Assembly (NCBI GenBank): GCA_025352765.1 | Contig: JANXSI010000073.1 | Location: forward strand, 1-7,329 | Length of the DNA stretch: 7,329 nt | Source of the DNA: Devosia sp. | Lineage (GTDB): Bacteria > Pseudomonadota > Alphaproteobacteria > Rhizobiales > Devosiaceae | Reading direction: 5' to 3' | Shown here: piece by piece, positions 1 to 5,701 of the stretch | Numbering within the stretch: the stretch's first letter is position 1 | How the letters are laid out: each line of letters begins with the position of its first letter | Program-made: the position numbers and the translations under genes | The notes under the pieces: generated by a model | The model's input: the letters and a program-made list of their open reading frames with translations, nothing else | The model's database searches: none | What the model was told of the DNA's origin: nothing

Positions 1-32
1 TCTCCTTGCATGTGTGTGATGATGCCAATGTA

Positions 33-52
33 GGTCGTCGCCGACCGTTTTT
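33..52 (+). terminator. Possible intrinsic terminator at left edge
   Basis: A 5-bp stem (GGTCG 33-37, CGACC 42-46) with the loop TCGC is followed one base later by five T (48-52). This is the form of a weak rho-independent terminator for a plus-strand gene ending left of the window. It also faces the end of the leftward DUF3616 gene. The stem is short, so this is a tentative call. Confidence 0.35.
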
Positions 53-87
53 CCACGCCTCGCGCAAATGTGCAGGCCGTGTGAACG

Positions 88-1053
88 CTAGAGCCCGATC
101 CAGTCGGCCGTGTACCGGTCTTCTTTGATCCGGCTCGCCGCGGGACTGTCGTACAGCACGATCCAGCCATCGCGGTCCTTGCGGCGCAGGGCGCAGATGC
201 CTTCGGGCTTTTCCTCGGTCAGGGGGAAGCACAGCACTTCGAGCGGCCGCTGCACCCGGATGGTCGCCTCCGGCGTCCAGCGGTACAGCCGGAACGGACC
301 GTGGAAATCGCCTACCGGGCCCGCCAGCACCATCACGTCCTCGCCCCAGCGCGTCAGATCGCGAATGGCGAGCCCACCCAGATCGAGAAAGTGCAACGTG
401 TGCGCCGCGATCGCAAAGCGGTCTTTGGCAAACTCGAGCCCGACCACGGCGGCGACATCGTCAAAGAGCGGACCGCGGCACCCCAGCAGCGTCCGGCCCT
501 GATGCCGGCACATGCCTTCGATATCGAGGCCGTTCTCCTTGCTGGGCAGTTTGAGGAACGGCGCCAGATGCGGGTCGCTCTGCAGCCGGCCGCGCAAGCT
601 GTCCTCGCCCTCGAATGGCAGGTGCACCGGGTTGGTCAGTCCACCCGATGTCAGGTCGAAGCGGGCGAGGAGAAAACGGCTTGGCCGGGACCGGATGCCG
701 CTTTCGAGTCGATCCTTGGCGCTGTCCGGCGGTTTCTGGCGGACAAGGCAGTGCGAGCCCGAGAGCCACAACTGCCCCTTGCGGATGGTGATCGACTCGA
801 GGTCGAGTTCGCCCGGTTTGTCGCCGCCCGCGTCTGGAATGCCGGGGATCAGCGTGTCGAGCGCATATTGGTGCGCCAGTCTGTATCCGCCCGTGCCGTC
901 TGGCGCCAGCACTTCGAGACTGCGCCCCTCGTCCGACACCGTCCAGAGCCGGTCGCCGTCGACGGCCACACCGGACAGATTGCCGAGCAGCTTGTTGAGG
1001 CCGTTGGCATCCGCGTAGTCGAGCCAGAGCCGCTCGCGCACCACCAGATCCAT
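88..1053 (-). CDS. DUF3616 domain protein
   Basis: This is a 321-residue protein of the DUF3616 family, whose biochemical role is unknown to me. Visible family-like motifs are NLSGVAVDGDRLWTVSDE (25-42), DLESI (84-88), LWLSGSH (95-101), NGLDIEGM (174-181), RGP (193-195), KPEGI (282-286) and LYDSP (300-304). The recurring short strand-turn units (VAVDGDRLWTV, ITIRKGQLWL, RTLLGCRGP) suggest a beta-propeller-like fold, which is inference. No signal peptide or membrane segment is seen, so it is probably cytoplasmic. The ATG at 1053 is preceded by a purine-rich AAAGGAAG at good spacing, and the stop is TAG. It lies 75 bases downstream of the PilZ gene on the same strand and may be cotranscribed with it. 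Family assignment is from recognised motifs, not from a search. Confidence 0.85.
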   Translation of the reverse strand: MDLVVRERLWLDYADANGLNKLLGNLSGVAVDGDRLWTVSDEGRSLEVLAPDGTGGYRLAHQYALDTLIPGIPDAGGDKPGELDLESITIRKGQLWLSGSHCLVRQKPPDSAKDRLESGIRSRPSRFLLARFDLTSGGLTNPVHLPFEGEDSLRGRLQSDPHLAPFLKLPSKENGLDIEGMCRHQGRTLLGCRGPLFDDVAAVVGLEFAKDRFAIAAHTLHFLDLGGLAIRDLTRWGEDVMVLAGPVGDFHGPFRLYRWTPEATIRVQRPLEVLCFPLTEEKPEGICALRRKDRDGWIVLYDSPAASRIKEDRYTADWIGL

Positions 1054-1090
1054 CGCCGCTTCCTTTGGAGGTGGCCAGCCTAGCCGACTA

Positions 1091-1114
1091 GATCGGGCCC
1101 CGGAAGGGTCGATC
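1091..1114 (-). other. Imperfect inverted repeat between PilZ and DUF3616 genes
   Basis: GATCG (1091-1095) pairs with CGATC (1110-1114). The pairing continues inward through a G-U pair and three C-G pairs with one bulged base, leaving a small loop. It sits in the 75-base gap after the PilZ stop codon. There is no T-run on the minus strand, so it is not a canonical terminator. It could be an mRNA-processing or stabilising hairpin, or chance in GC-rich DNA. Confidence 0.25.
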
Positions 1115-1128
1115 CTGCAGCCTCGAAA

Positions 1129-1425
1129 TCAAGCATCGATGAATTCGACGCCGATTTCTTTGGTCTTTCGCCAGGCCATGCGGCAGGGCTGCTTGTGCGT
1201 ATTGGGGAGCACCAGGTCGAACAACTCTGGGATGCCGACGACCGAGGTGACCTGCAACTTGGCGCCCTGGCGCGACAGATTGCGCACCGTACAGTCGATG
1301 CTCGAGCGTCCACCGTTGAACATGATGCGCCCGCCTTTGAGGGTGGTGCGGCGCTGAACTGCGCGATTCTCGGTGCTGGCGTCGGTCACAAGGCTTTCCA
1401 TGGCTGCCATATACGAACCGGACAT
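1129..1425 (-). CDS. Small PilZ-domain protein
   Basis: This is a 98-residue protein made almost entirely of a PilZ domain, the family of cyclic di-GMP receptors. From the ATG at 1425, the basic RR pair (25-26) and KGGRI (30-34) precede the barrel. NLSRQG (49-54) matches the [D/N]xSxxG half of the ligand motif. The R-x-x-x-R half reads R26-TTL-K30, so the second arginine is lysine; I recall related small alphaproteobacterial PilZ proteins looking similar. WRKTKEIGVEF (85-95) is the typical last strand. No other output domain is present, so it would act through a partner or be a structural PilZ. The start is uncertain: TTG at 1464, ATG at 1425, and ATGs at 1410 and 1401 are all in frame, and none has a strong ribosome binding site. 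Target unknown. Confidence 0.8.
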   Translation of the reverse strand: MSGSYMAAMESLVTDASTENRAVQRRTTLKGGRIMFNGGRSSIDCTVRNLSRQGAKLQVTSVVGIPELFDLVLPNTHKQPCRMAWRKTKEIGVEFIDA

Positions 1426-1434
1426 CTTCGGTTC
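1415..1434 (-). promoter_or_regulatory. Inverted repeat enclosing the PilZ start codon
   Basis: A perfect 6-bp inverted repeat, GAACCG (1415-1420) and CGGTTC (1429-1434), flanks 8 bases. On the minus strand those 8 bases contain the candidate ATG at 1425. In mRNA this would form a hairpin with the start codon in the loop. In DNA it could be a small operator if translation actually starts at 1410 or 1401. Only the repeat itself is observed; any role is inference. Confidence 0.3.
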
Positions 1435-1493
1435 AACAACGCTTTCGCCTTGGATTTGAAGCAAGTTTTAGTCGATTCGTGGCCCTCGTGCCG

Positions 1494-1852
1494 CTACTGG
1501 CGGTGAATGTAGAGATCGACCGAGTTGCCGCGAACGTTGATCCCGACCACGTCGTCGCTGCGCAGCCCGCGTCGCTCCAGCGCGGCGCGGAGCGTCGGAT
1601 TGGCCCAGATCGTCTTGCCGAGGCCCCCTGCGTTGCCGAAGTCGAAAAGGTCCACCCCGACGCACACTCCGTGCAGGGTCACACGCGCGTCGGGGCCGAC
1701 CGCCCTGACCGTTTCTTTGCGAACGATACGCGGGATATAGTTGAGCACATTGGCGCAACTGGCCTGGTAGTCGCTGAGGCTCGAAGCGGCAAATACCGGC
1801 GCTGCGGGAACTGTAAGGGCGAGGGCGGAACCATGGCGATGGCTTTGATCAC
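1494..1852 (-). pseudogene. Small exported protein gene with -1 frameshift in signal peptide
   Basis: A strong GGAGGA ribosome binding site (1860-1865) lies 7 bases before a GTG at 1852, which opens VIKAIAMV. That frame then turns into non-coding-looking sequence and stops at 1679. In the -1 frame, from about 1829, the sequence continues SALALTVPAAPVFA, a textbook hydrophobic core ending in an A-x-A-like cleavage site. It then runs on without interruption to the TAG at 1494. Joined, the protein would be about 119 residues: a signal peptide of about 22, then a mature domain containing two cysteines and the segment GVCVGVDLFDFGNAGGLGKT. The downstream frame alone has only a GTG at 1748 without a ribosome binding site. 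A single missing T near 1827-1831 (true mutation or sequence error) explains this best. I do not recognise the family. It is probably periplasmic. The PilZ gene follows on the same strand. Confidence 0.6.
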
Positions 1853-1986
1853 GACGAAGTCCTCCGGAGCGGTTGATGCTTCAACGCCCGATCCTATCCG
1901 TCGGTGCCGCGTGACGGGAGTTAAATCGCGGTAAGCGCGTCGCGCGCGGGCGGCAGCCGGTACACACCCCCGTCGCCAAAGGACCC

Positions 1987-2015
1987 TTGCACCTTGCTCG
2001 CAACTATCCGATATA
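1987..2015 (+). promoter_or_regulatory. Promoter of SRP RNA gene
   Basis: TTGCAC (1987-1992), a 17-base spacer and GATATA (2010-2015) form a sigma-70-like promoter. Seven bases downstream is 2022, exactly the first G of the terminal stem of the SRP RNA. This agreement supports both calls. TATAGC at 2012-2017 is an alternative -10 with a 19-base spacer. Confidence 0.65.
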
Positions 2016-2021
2016 GCGCTT

Positions 2022-2114
2022 GAGAGGTTGGCGCGGACGTGTTCCTCGCCAACCGGGTCAGGTCCGGAAGGAAGCAGCCCCAACGAGACCTTCACGGGTC
2101 GTTGCCAGCCTCTC
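2022..2114 (+). ncRNA. ffs: Signal recognition particle RNA, small bacterial 4.5S type
   Basis: This is the RNA of the signal recognition particle, which binds Ffh and, with FtsY, delivers nascent membrane proteins to the translocon. The hallmark apical region reads GGTCAGGTCC (2056-2065), the GGAA tetraloop (2066-2069) and GGAAGCAGCC (2070-2079), which carry the Ffh-binding symmetric and asymmetric internal loops. The ends pair perfectly over 11 bp: 2022-2032 with 2104-2114, including one U-G pair. The length of about 93 nt fits the small type without an Alu domain. Exact ends are set by the stem and may be a few bases longer. No clear T-rich terminator follows before dnaX, which begins 74 bases downstream. 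Placement directly before dnaX-ybaB-recR is a conserved arrangement. Confidence 0.97.
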
Positions 2115-2153
2115 GCCTTCCCACACCTTTCCGGGCTTTCGGCACTACCGCTT

Positions 2154-2182
2154 TTGCGATTGGCAGTTGGGGTCGCTATATA
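2154..2182 (+). promoter_or_regulatory. Putative dnaX promoter implying a leaderless mRNA
   Basis: TTGCGA (2154-2159), a 17-base spacer and TATATA (2177-2182) lie just before dnaX. The expected transcription start is about 2189, the A of the dnaX ATG. No purine-rich ribosome binding site exists in the bases before the ATG, which fits leaderless translation. Motif-based only. Confidence 0.45.
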
Positions 2183-2188
2183 CTCCTC

Positions 2189-3991
2189 ATGGCCGATGCA
2201 CTTTTCCCCGATGCCGAGATCGCCCCGCCCGCCGCAGCGGGCGTGAAGGCGCCCTATCTGGTGCTCGCCCGCAAATACCGGCCGTCGAGCTTTTCGACGC
2301 TGATCGGCCAGGACGCGATGGTGCAGACGCTGCGCAACGCCTTCCGGTCCGGCCGAATTCCCCACGCCTTCATGCTGACCGGCATCCGCGGTGTAGGCAA
2401 AACCACCACCGCCCGCATCCTGGCGCGCGCCGTCAATTTCGAGGATGAGACCGGCCGGCATCCGACGCTCGAACTCGATCGCGAAGGCATCCACGACCGC
2501 GCCATCATCGAGGGCCGGCATGTCGACGTCATCGAGATGGACGCCGCCAGCAACACCGGTATCGGCGACATTCGCGAGATCATCGATTCGGTGAAATACG
2601 GACCGGCCTCAGCGCCGTTCAAGGTCTACATCATCGACGAAGTGCACATGCTCTCGACCGCGGCCTTCAACGGGCTGCTGAAGACACTCGAAGAGCCGCC
2701 GCCCTACGTGAAGTTCATCTTCGCCACCACCGAGATCAGGAAGGTCCCGGTGACGATCCTCTCCCGCTGCATGCGTTTCGACCTCCGCCGAGTGCCGCCC
2801 GAAACGATGACGGCCCACCTCGTTGACATCCTCGGTCGCGAAGGCATCGGCTACGAACCCGAAGCGCTGGCGATGATCGTCCGCGCCGGCGAGGGCAGCG
2901 TGCGCGACAACCAGTCCTTGCTCGACCAGGCGATCAGCCATGGCGACGGCCGGGTCACCGCCGCGACCGTCAAGGCCATGCTCGGCCTCGGCGACCGGGC
3001 TAAATCCATCGATCTCTTCGAGGCGCTGATGCGCGGCGAGATCGCCACCGCGCTGACCTTGCTGCGCGAACTCTACGACGCGGGCGCCGACCCCGAGACG
3101 GTGGTGGGCGATCTCGCCGACTTCACCAATCTTGTTACCCGCATCAAGATCGTGCCGGCCGCGGCCGACGACATTTCGCTCACCCCCGACGAGCGTGCGC
3201 GCGGTCCCGAGCTGGCGCAGAAACTTGGCATGCGAGCGCTGAGCCGCGCCTGGCAGATCCTGTTCAAGGGCATCGATGAGATCAAGTCGGCGGGCAATGG
3301 CCTCCAGGCCGCCGAGATGGTGCTGGTCCGGCTCGCCTACGCGACGGAGCTGCCGAGCCCCGACGAACTGATCACAAAACTTCAGAACGCTGCTCCACAA
3401 CCGGCAGGCGGCGGCGCGCAACCCTTGCCGCATCGCGGCTCGATCGGCCCCGGGCCGCAGGCCCGGCAATACGACGCGGCACCCGCGCCACGTTACGAAG
3501 CGGCGCCGCAATCGGGCGCCCAACCCGCGCCGCAGCCGGTGCCGGCCGTCAGCCCGCAGCCGCAGGGCCTTGCCAACCCGCGCAGCTATCTCGAGCTCGT
3601 GGCGCTCGCCGCCGAAAAGCGCGATGTGCTGCTCAAGATCGCGCTCGAAACGCAGATGCGGCCCGTCGCCTTCCGCGAGAAGTCGATCGAGGTGGCATTG
3701 GTCGAAGGTGCCGATCCCGGCATCATCCAGACCCTGTCGGCGCGCCTGAAGCTGTGGACCGGGCAGGTCTGGGGCGTCTCGGTTTCCAACACGCCAGCCA
3801 CCGGCCCGACCATGCGCGACGTCAAGGAGGGCCTCAAAGTCCAGGCCAGGACCGACGCCTCCGACGACCCGTTGGTGAAAGCCATCCTCGAGATGTTTCC
3901 CGGCTCCACCGTGACCGTCAAGCTGCGCGAAGAAATGGTGCCCGACGCCGCCTACGAAGAGGCGTTTTTTGAAGAGCATGAGGACGAGTGA
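2189..3991 (+). CDS. dnaX: DNA polymerase III subunit tau (clamp loader ATPase)
   Basis: This 600-residue protein is the ATPase of the clamp loader, which places the beta sliding clamp on DNA and couples the polymerase to the helicase. Visible elements are RKYRP (28-32), Walker A GIRGVGKTT (65-73), Walker B IIDEVHML (148-155), sensor 1 FIFATTE (176-182), the SRC arginine-finger motif (192-194) and sensor 2 GSVRD (236-240). The collar domain runs to about 400. A Pro/Ala/Gln-rich linker spans about 401-462, and the alphaproteobacterial tau C-terminal domain about 463-600, ending very acidic. The zinc-module cysteines of E. coli DnaX are absent; the only cysteine is C194. No A-rich slippery sequence is seen at the linker, so a frameshifted gamma form is not indicated. 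The ATG at 2189 is chosen because longer starts would lie inside the SRP RNA. The stop overlaps ybaB. Confidence 0.97.
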   Translation: MADALFPDAEIAPPAAAGVKAPYLVLARKYRPSSFSTLIGQDAMVQTLRNAFRSGRIPHAFMLTGIRGVGKTTTARILARAVNFEDETGRHPTLELDREGIHDRAIIEGRHVDVIEMDAASNTGIGDIREIIDSVKYGPASAPFKVYIIDEVHMLSTAAFNGLLKTLEEPPPYVKFIFATTEIRKVPVTILSRCMRFDLRRVPPETMTAHLVDILGREGIGYEPEALAMIVRAGEGSVRDNQSLLDQAISHGDGRVTAATVKAMLGLGDRAKSIDLFEALMRGEIATALTLLRELYDAGADPETVVGDLADFTNLVTRIKIVPAAADDISLTPDERARGPELAQKLGMRALSRAWQILFKGIDEIKSAGNGLQAAEMVLVRLAYATELPSPDELITKLQNAAPQPAGGGAQPLPHRGSIGPGPQARQYDAAPAPRYEAAPQSGAQPAPQPVPAVSPQPQGLANPRSYLELVALAAEKRDVLLKIALETQMRPVAFREKSIEVALVEGADPGIIQTLSARLKLWTGQVWGVSVSNTPATGPTMRDVKEGLKVQARTDASDDPLVKAILEMFPGSTVTVKLREEMVPDAAYEEAFFEEHEDE

Positions 3992-4314
3992 TGGTCGATT
4001 TTATGGGCATGATGAAGAAGGCCGAGGAGCTGCATTCCAAGATGGCGGCGATGCAGGACGAACTCGGCAACCTCGTCGTCGAGGGCGCCTCGGGTGGCGG
4101 CCTCGTGACTGTGTCGCTGAGCGGTAAAGGCGACATGAAGGGCCTCAAGATCGATCCATCATTGTTCAAGGAAGACGACATCTCCGTCATCGAGGATCTG
4201 ATCGTCACCGCTCACAACGATGCCAAACAAAAGGCCGAACGCATCAGCGCCCAGCGCATGAGCGAGCTCACAGCGGGCCTGCCGCTGCCTCCCGACATGA
4301 AACTGCCGTTTTAG
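3991..4314 (+). CDS. ybaB: YbaB/EbfC family nucleoid-associated protein
   Basis: This is a 107-residue DNA-binding protein of the YbaB/EbfC family, small dimers that bind DNA as tweezers and are linked to replication and repair through constant pairing with dnaX and recR. Family features are the N-terminal helix MGMMKKAEELHSKMAAMQ (5-22), the GGGLVTVSLSGKG strand region (35-47), LKIDPSL (52-58), AHNDAKQKAE (74-83) and the ending GLPLPPDMKLPF. The ATG at 3991 overlaps the dnaX stop as TGATG, with AGGA 6 bases upstream, indicating translational coupling. A GTG at 3988 would add one residue and is less likely. The length is normal for the family. Confidence 0.95.
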   Translation: MVDFMGMMKKAEELHSKMAAMQDELGNLVVEGASGGGLVTVSLSGKGDMKGLKIDPSLFKEDDISVIEDLIVTAHNDAKQKAERISAQRMSELTAGLPLPPDMKLPF

Positions 4315-4324
4315 TGATGACGGC

Positions 4325-4333
4325 AAAAAAAAA
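4325..4333 (+). repeat. Run of nine A at the recR start region
   Basis: Nine consecutive A lie between the ybaB stop and the recR ATG at 4363, in DNA that is otherwise GC-rich. An ATG at 4317, two bases after the ybaB stop, reads through the run as MTAKKKRPVAG and stops before recR gets going. With eight A it would instead read MTAKKSDQLPDRAHP straight into the RecR frame. Confidence 0.9.
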
Positions 4334-4362
4334 GCGACCAGTTGCCGGATCGAGCGCACCCC

Positions 4363-4956
4363 ATGGCCGGTAGCGGTCTCGAAATCGAACAGCTCATCCA
4401 GCTCCTCGCGCGCTTGCCGGGGCTGGGGCCCCGTTCAGCCCGGCGCGCGGTGCTGCATCTGATCAAGAAGAAGGATTCCCTGATGCTGCCGCTCGCCGCG
4501 GCACTCGATCGGGCCGTCGAGACGGTGAAGGTCTGCGAGGTGTGCGGCAATGTCGACACCCGCTCGCCCTGCGGCATCTGTTCCGACCCGCGCCGCAATT
4601 CCGGCATCCTCATCGTCGTCGAGGACGTCGCCGACCTCTGGGCGCTGGAGCGCGCCGGCGTCGGCGCGGTAAAATACCATGTGTTGGGCGGCGTGCTATC
4701 GCCGCTCGATGGCGTCGGCCCCGATGATCTCTCGATCGATCAACTGCTGGGGCGGGCGCACGAATATTCGGAGATCGTCCTGGCGGTGAACGCCACGGTC
4801 GAGGGCCAGACCACGGCGCACTATATCACCGACCGTCTATCGGAGAGCGGCGTCAAGATCACCCGCCTCGCGCACGGCGTACCGGTCGGGGGCGAACTCG
4901 ACTATCTGGATGAGGGAACCCTCAGCCAGGCCCTCAAGGCCCGGACTGACATGTAG
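4363..4956 (+). CDS. recR: Recombination protein RecR
   Basis: This 197-residue protein acts with RecO (and RecF) to load RecA on SSB-coated single-stranded DNA during gap repair. Domains in order are a helix-hairpin-helix (LPGLGPRSARR, 18-28), a four-cysteine zinc finger (C58, C61, C70, C73), and a Toprim domain from about 81 with acidic E87-D88 and SPLDGVGPDDL (113-123). NATVEGQTTAHYI (143-155) and HGVPVGGELDYLDEGTL (171-187) are the closing family motifs. The length is close to E. coli RecR (201). The ATG at 4363 follows a weak GGATCGAG. An in-frame TTG at 4342 would add seven residues, and an upstream ATG at 4317 is out of frame because of the nine-A run. It is the third gene of the dnaX-ybaB-recR operon. 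No clear terminator is visible in the 33 bases before the convergent gene. Confidence 0.96.
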   Translation: MAGSGLEIEQLIQLLARLPGLGPRSARRAVLHLIKKKDSLMLPLAAALDRAVETVKVCEVCGNVDTRSPCGICSDPRRNSGILIVVEDVADLWALERAGVGAVKYHVLGGVLSPLDGVGPDDLSIDQLLGRAHEYSEIVLAVNATVEGQTTAHYITDRLSESGVKITRLAHGVPVGGELDYLDEGTLSQALKARTDM

Positions 4957-4989
4957 GAGAGCCGATCGGGCCCCCCCGCCACAAGGATT

Positions 4990-5403
4990 TTACGCCTCGT
5001 CATCCTCTTCGAGCGACGCCTCGTCCTGTTGCTCGATCTCATCGAGTTCGTCGGAGTCCGGCGACAACGTCTCGCGATGGTTGAGCGGGTCGTCGTCCAT
5101 GCTGAGCTCCTCGGGCAGGTCGCCGTCCGGATCGAGCCCGCCACTCAGCCGGGCGATGGCCTCTTCGACTTCGCCGAGCAGCGACTTGGTGTCGCCGCCG
5201 CCAAAATCGGCCGACTCCTCCTCCCTCAGGGCGGCGGCCACTTCCTGCAGCCGCGCAATCCGCTCCTGCGCCGGTCGGTCGTCGCCATAGAGCAGTTCCT
5301 CGATCTCGGACTGGCCGAAGGGCATCGCCGTGAGCGTGTCCCCCGACCCGTCGTCGGCGACGATGTCCTGCGGCAGGATGCGTCCGGGGTGGGAATTGCT
5401 CAT
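4990..5403 (-). CDS. Highly acidic small protein of unknown function
   Basis: This is a 137-residue protein I do not recognise. The ATG at 5403 has a clear AGGAG ribosome binding site with good spacing, which excludes a longer in-frame start at 5514. The N-terminal 30 residues are low in helix formers. Residues about 31-90 (QSEIEELLYG, QERIARLQEVAAALR, LLGEVEEAIARL) look helical and amphipathic. The last 45 residues are dense in Asp and Glu and end EEDDEA. There is no cysteine, signal peptide or membrane segment. Such acidic tails occur in DNA mimics, chaperone-like and RNA-polymerase-binding proteins, but nothing here selects one. It converges on recR with 33 bases between stops and diverges from the DUF2945 gene with 79 bases between starts. 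Coding use is supported by the ribosome binding site and GC-rich third positions. Confidence 0.8.
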   Translation of the reverse strand: MSNSHPGRILPQDIVADDGSGDTLTAMPFGQSEIEELLYGDDRPAQERIARLQEVAAALREEESADFGGGDTKSLLGEVEEAIARLSGGLDPDGDLPEELSMDDDPLNHRETLSPDSDELDEIEQQDEASLEEDDEA

Positions 5404-5482
5404 CGTCGTCTCTCCTGGGGGTAGACTCTCAACGCGGCAACGTGCTGTCGGTTTCGTCGGCGCAACTCGACGGAGGGCAAGC

Positions 5483-5698
5483 ATGCCACATTTCGACATC
5501 GGCGCCCATGTCAAATGGACCTGGGGTGCCTACGAGGCCGAAGGCATCGTCGTTGAAGCCTTCACCGAGCGGATCAGGCGAACCATCAAGGGCACGTCGA
5601 TTGTCCGCAACGCCAGCATCGACAAGCCGGCCTATCTGGTGCGCCAGGCCAATGGTGCCGAAGTTCTGAAGTCGGGCAGCGAGCTGAAGCAGGCCTGA
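5483..5698 (+). CDS. DUF2945 (Hva1 TUDOR-like) protein
   Basis: This 71-residue protein matches the DUF2945 family, also called hypervirulence-associated protein TUDOR domain. Supporting parts are GAHVKWTWG (7-15), EAEGIVVEAFTE (18-29), IDKPAYLVRQANG (46-58) and the ending VLKSGSELKQ (61-70), which follow the family pattern of a small SH3/Tudor-like barrel. The usual His-His near ThxHA is replaced by IVRNASI. A ligand and function in bacteria are not established; the virulence name comes from a fungal homologue. The ATG has CGGAGGG (5471-5477) five bases upstream. It is transcribed divergently from the acidic-protein gene, and its stop is three bases from the stop of rmuC. Family assignment is by eye. 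Confidence 0.8.
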   Translation: MPHFDIGAHVKWTWGAYEAEGIVVEAFTERIRRTIKGTSIVRNASIDKPAYLVRQANGAEVLKSGSELKQA

Positions 5699-5701
5699 GC
5701 G

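Noticed and set aside
301..1083. 260-codon plus-strand open frame antisense to the DUF3616 gene
   Set aside because: The minus-strand frame has family motifs and a ribosome binding site. The plus frame has neither.
1872..1885. GTTGA/TCAAC inverted repeat upstream of the exported-protein ribosome binding site
   Set aside because: The stem is only 5 bp with a 4-base loop and nothing else supports a regulatory role.
2039..2188. N-terminal extension of DnaX by 50 residues
   Set aside because: It would begin inside the SRP RNA, and the translated SRP RNA sequence has no DnaX similarity. The family start region begins soon after 2189.
1679..2521. Long minus-strand open frame of 280 codons across dnaX and the SRP RNA
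   Set aside because: It lies antisense to the certain SRP RNA and dnaX. Only its last part, from the GTG at 1852, has a ribosome binding site, and that belongs to the frameshifted exported gene.
2609..3979. 456-codon minus-strand open frame antisense to dnaX
   Set aside because: It is an artefact of GC-rich codon use opposite a conserved gene. Its composition is rich in Arg, Gly and His, with no recognisable domain.
4957..4989. Possible bidirectional terminator between recR and the acidic-protein gene
   Set aside because: There is a short CGATCG palindrome and a C-run, but no stem followed by a T-run on either strand.
5404..5514. 37-residue N-terminal extension of the acidic protein
   Set aside because: It would overlap the divergent DUF2945 start, has a different composition (basic, cysteine-containing), and a strong ribosome binding site points to 5403.
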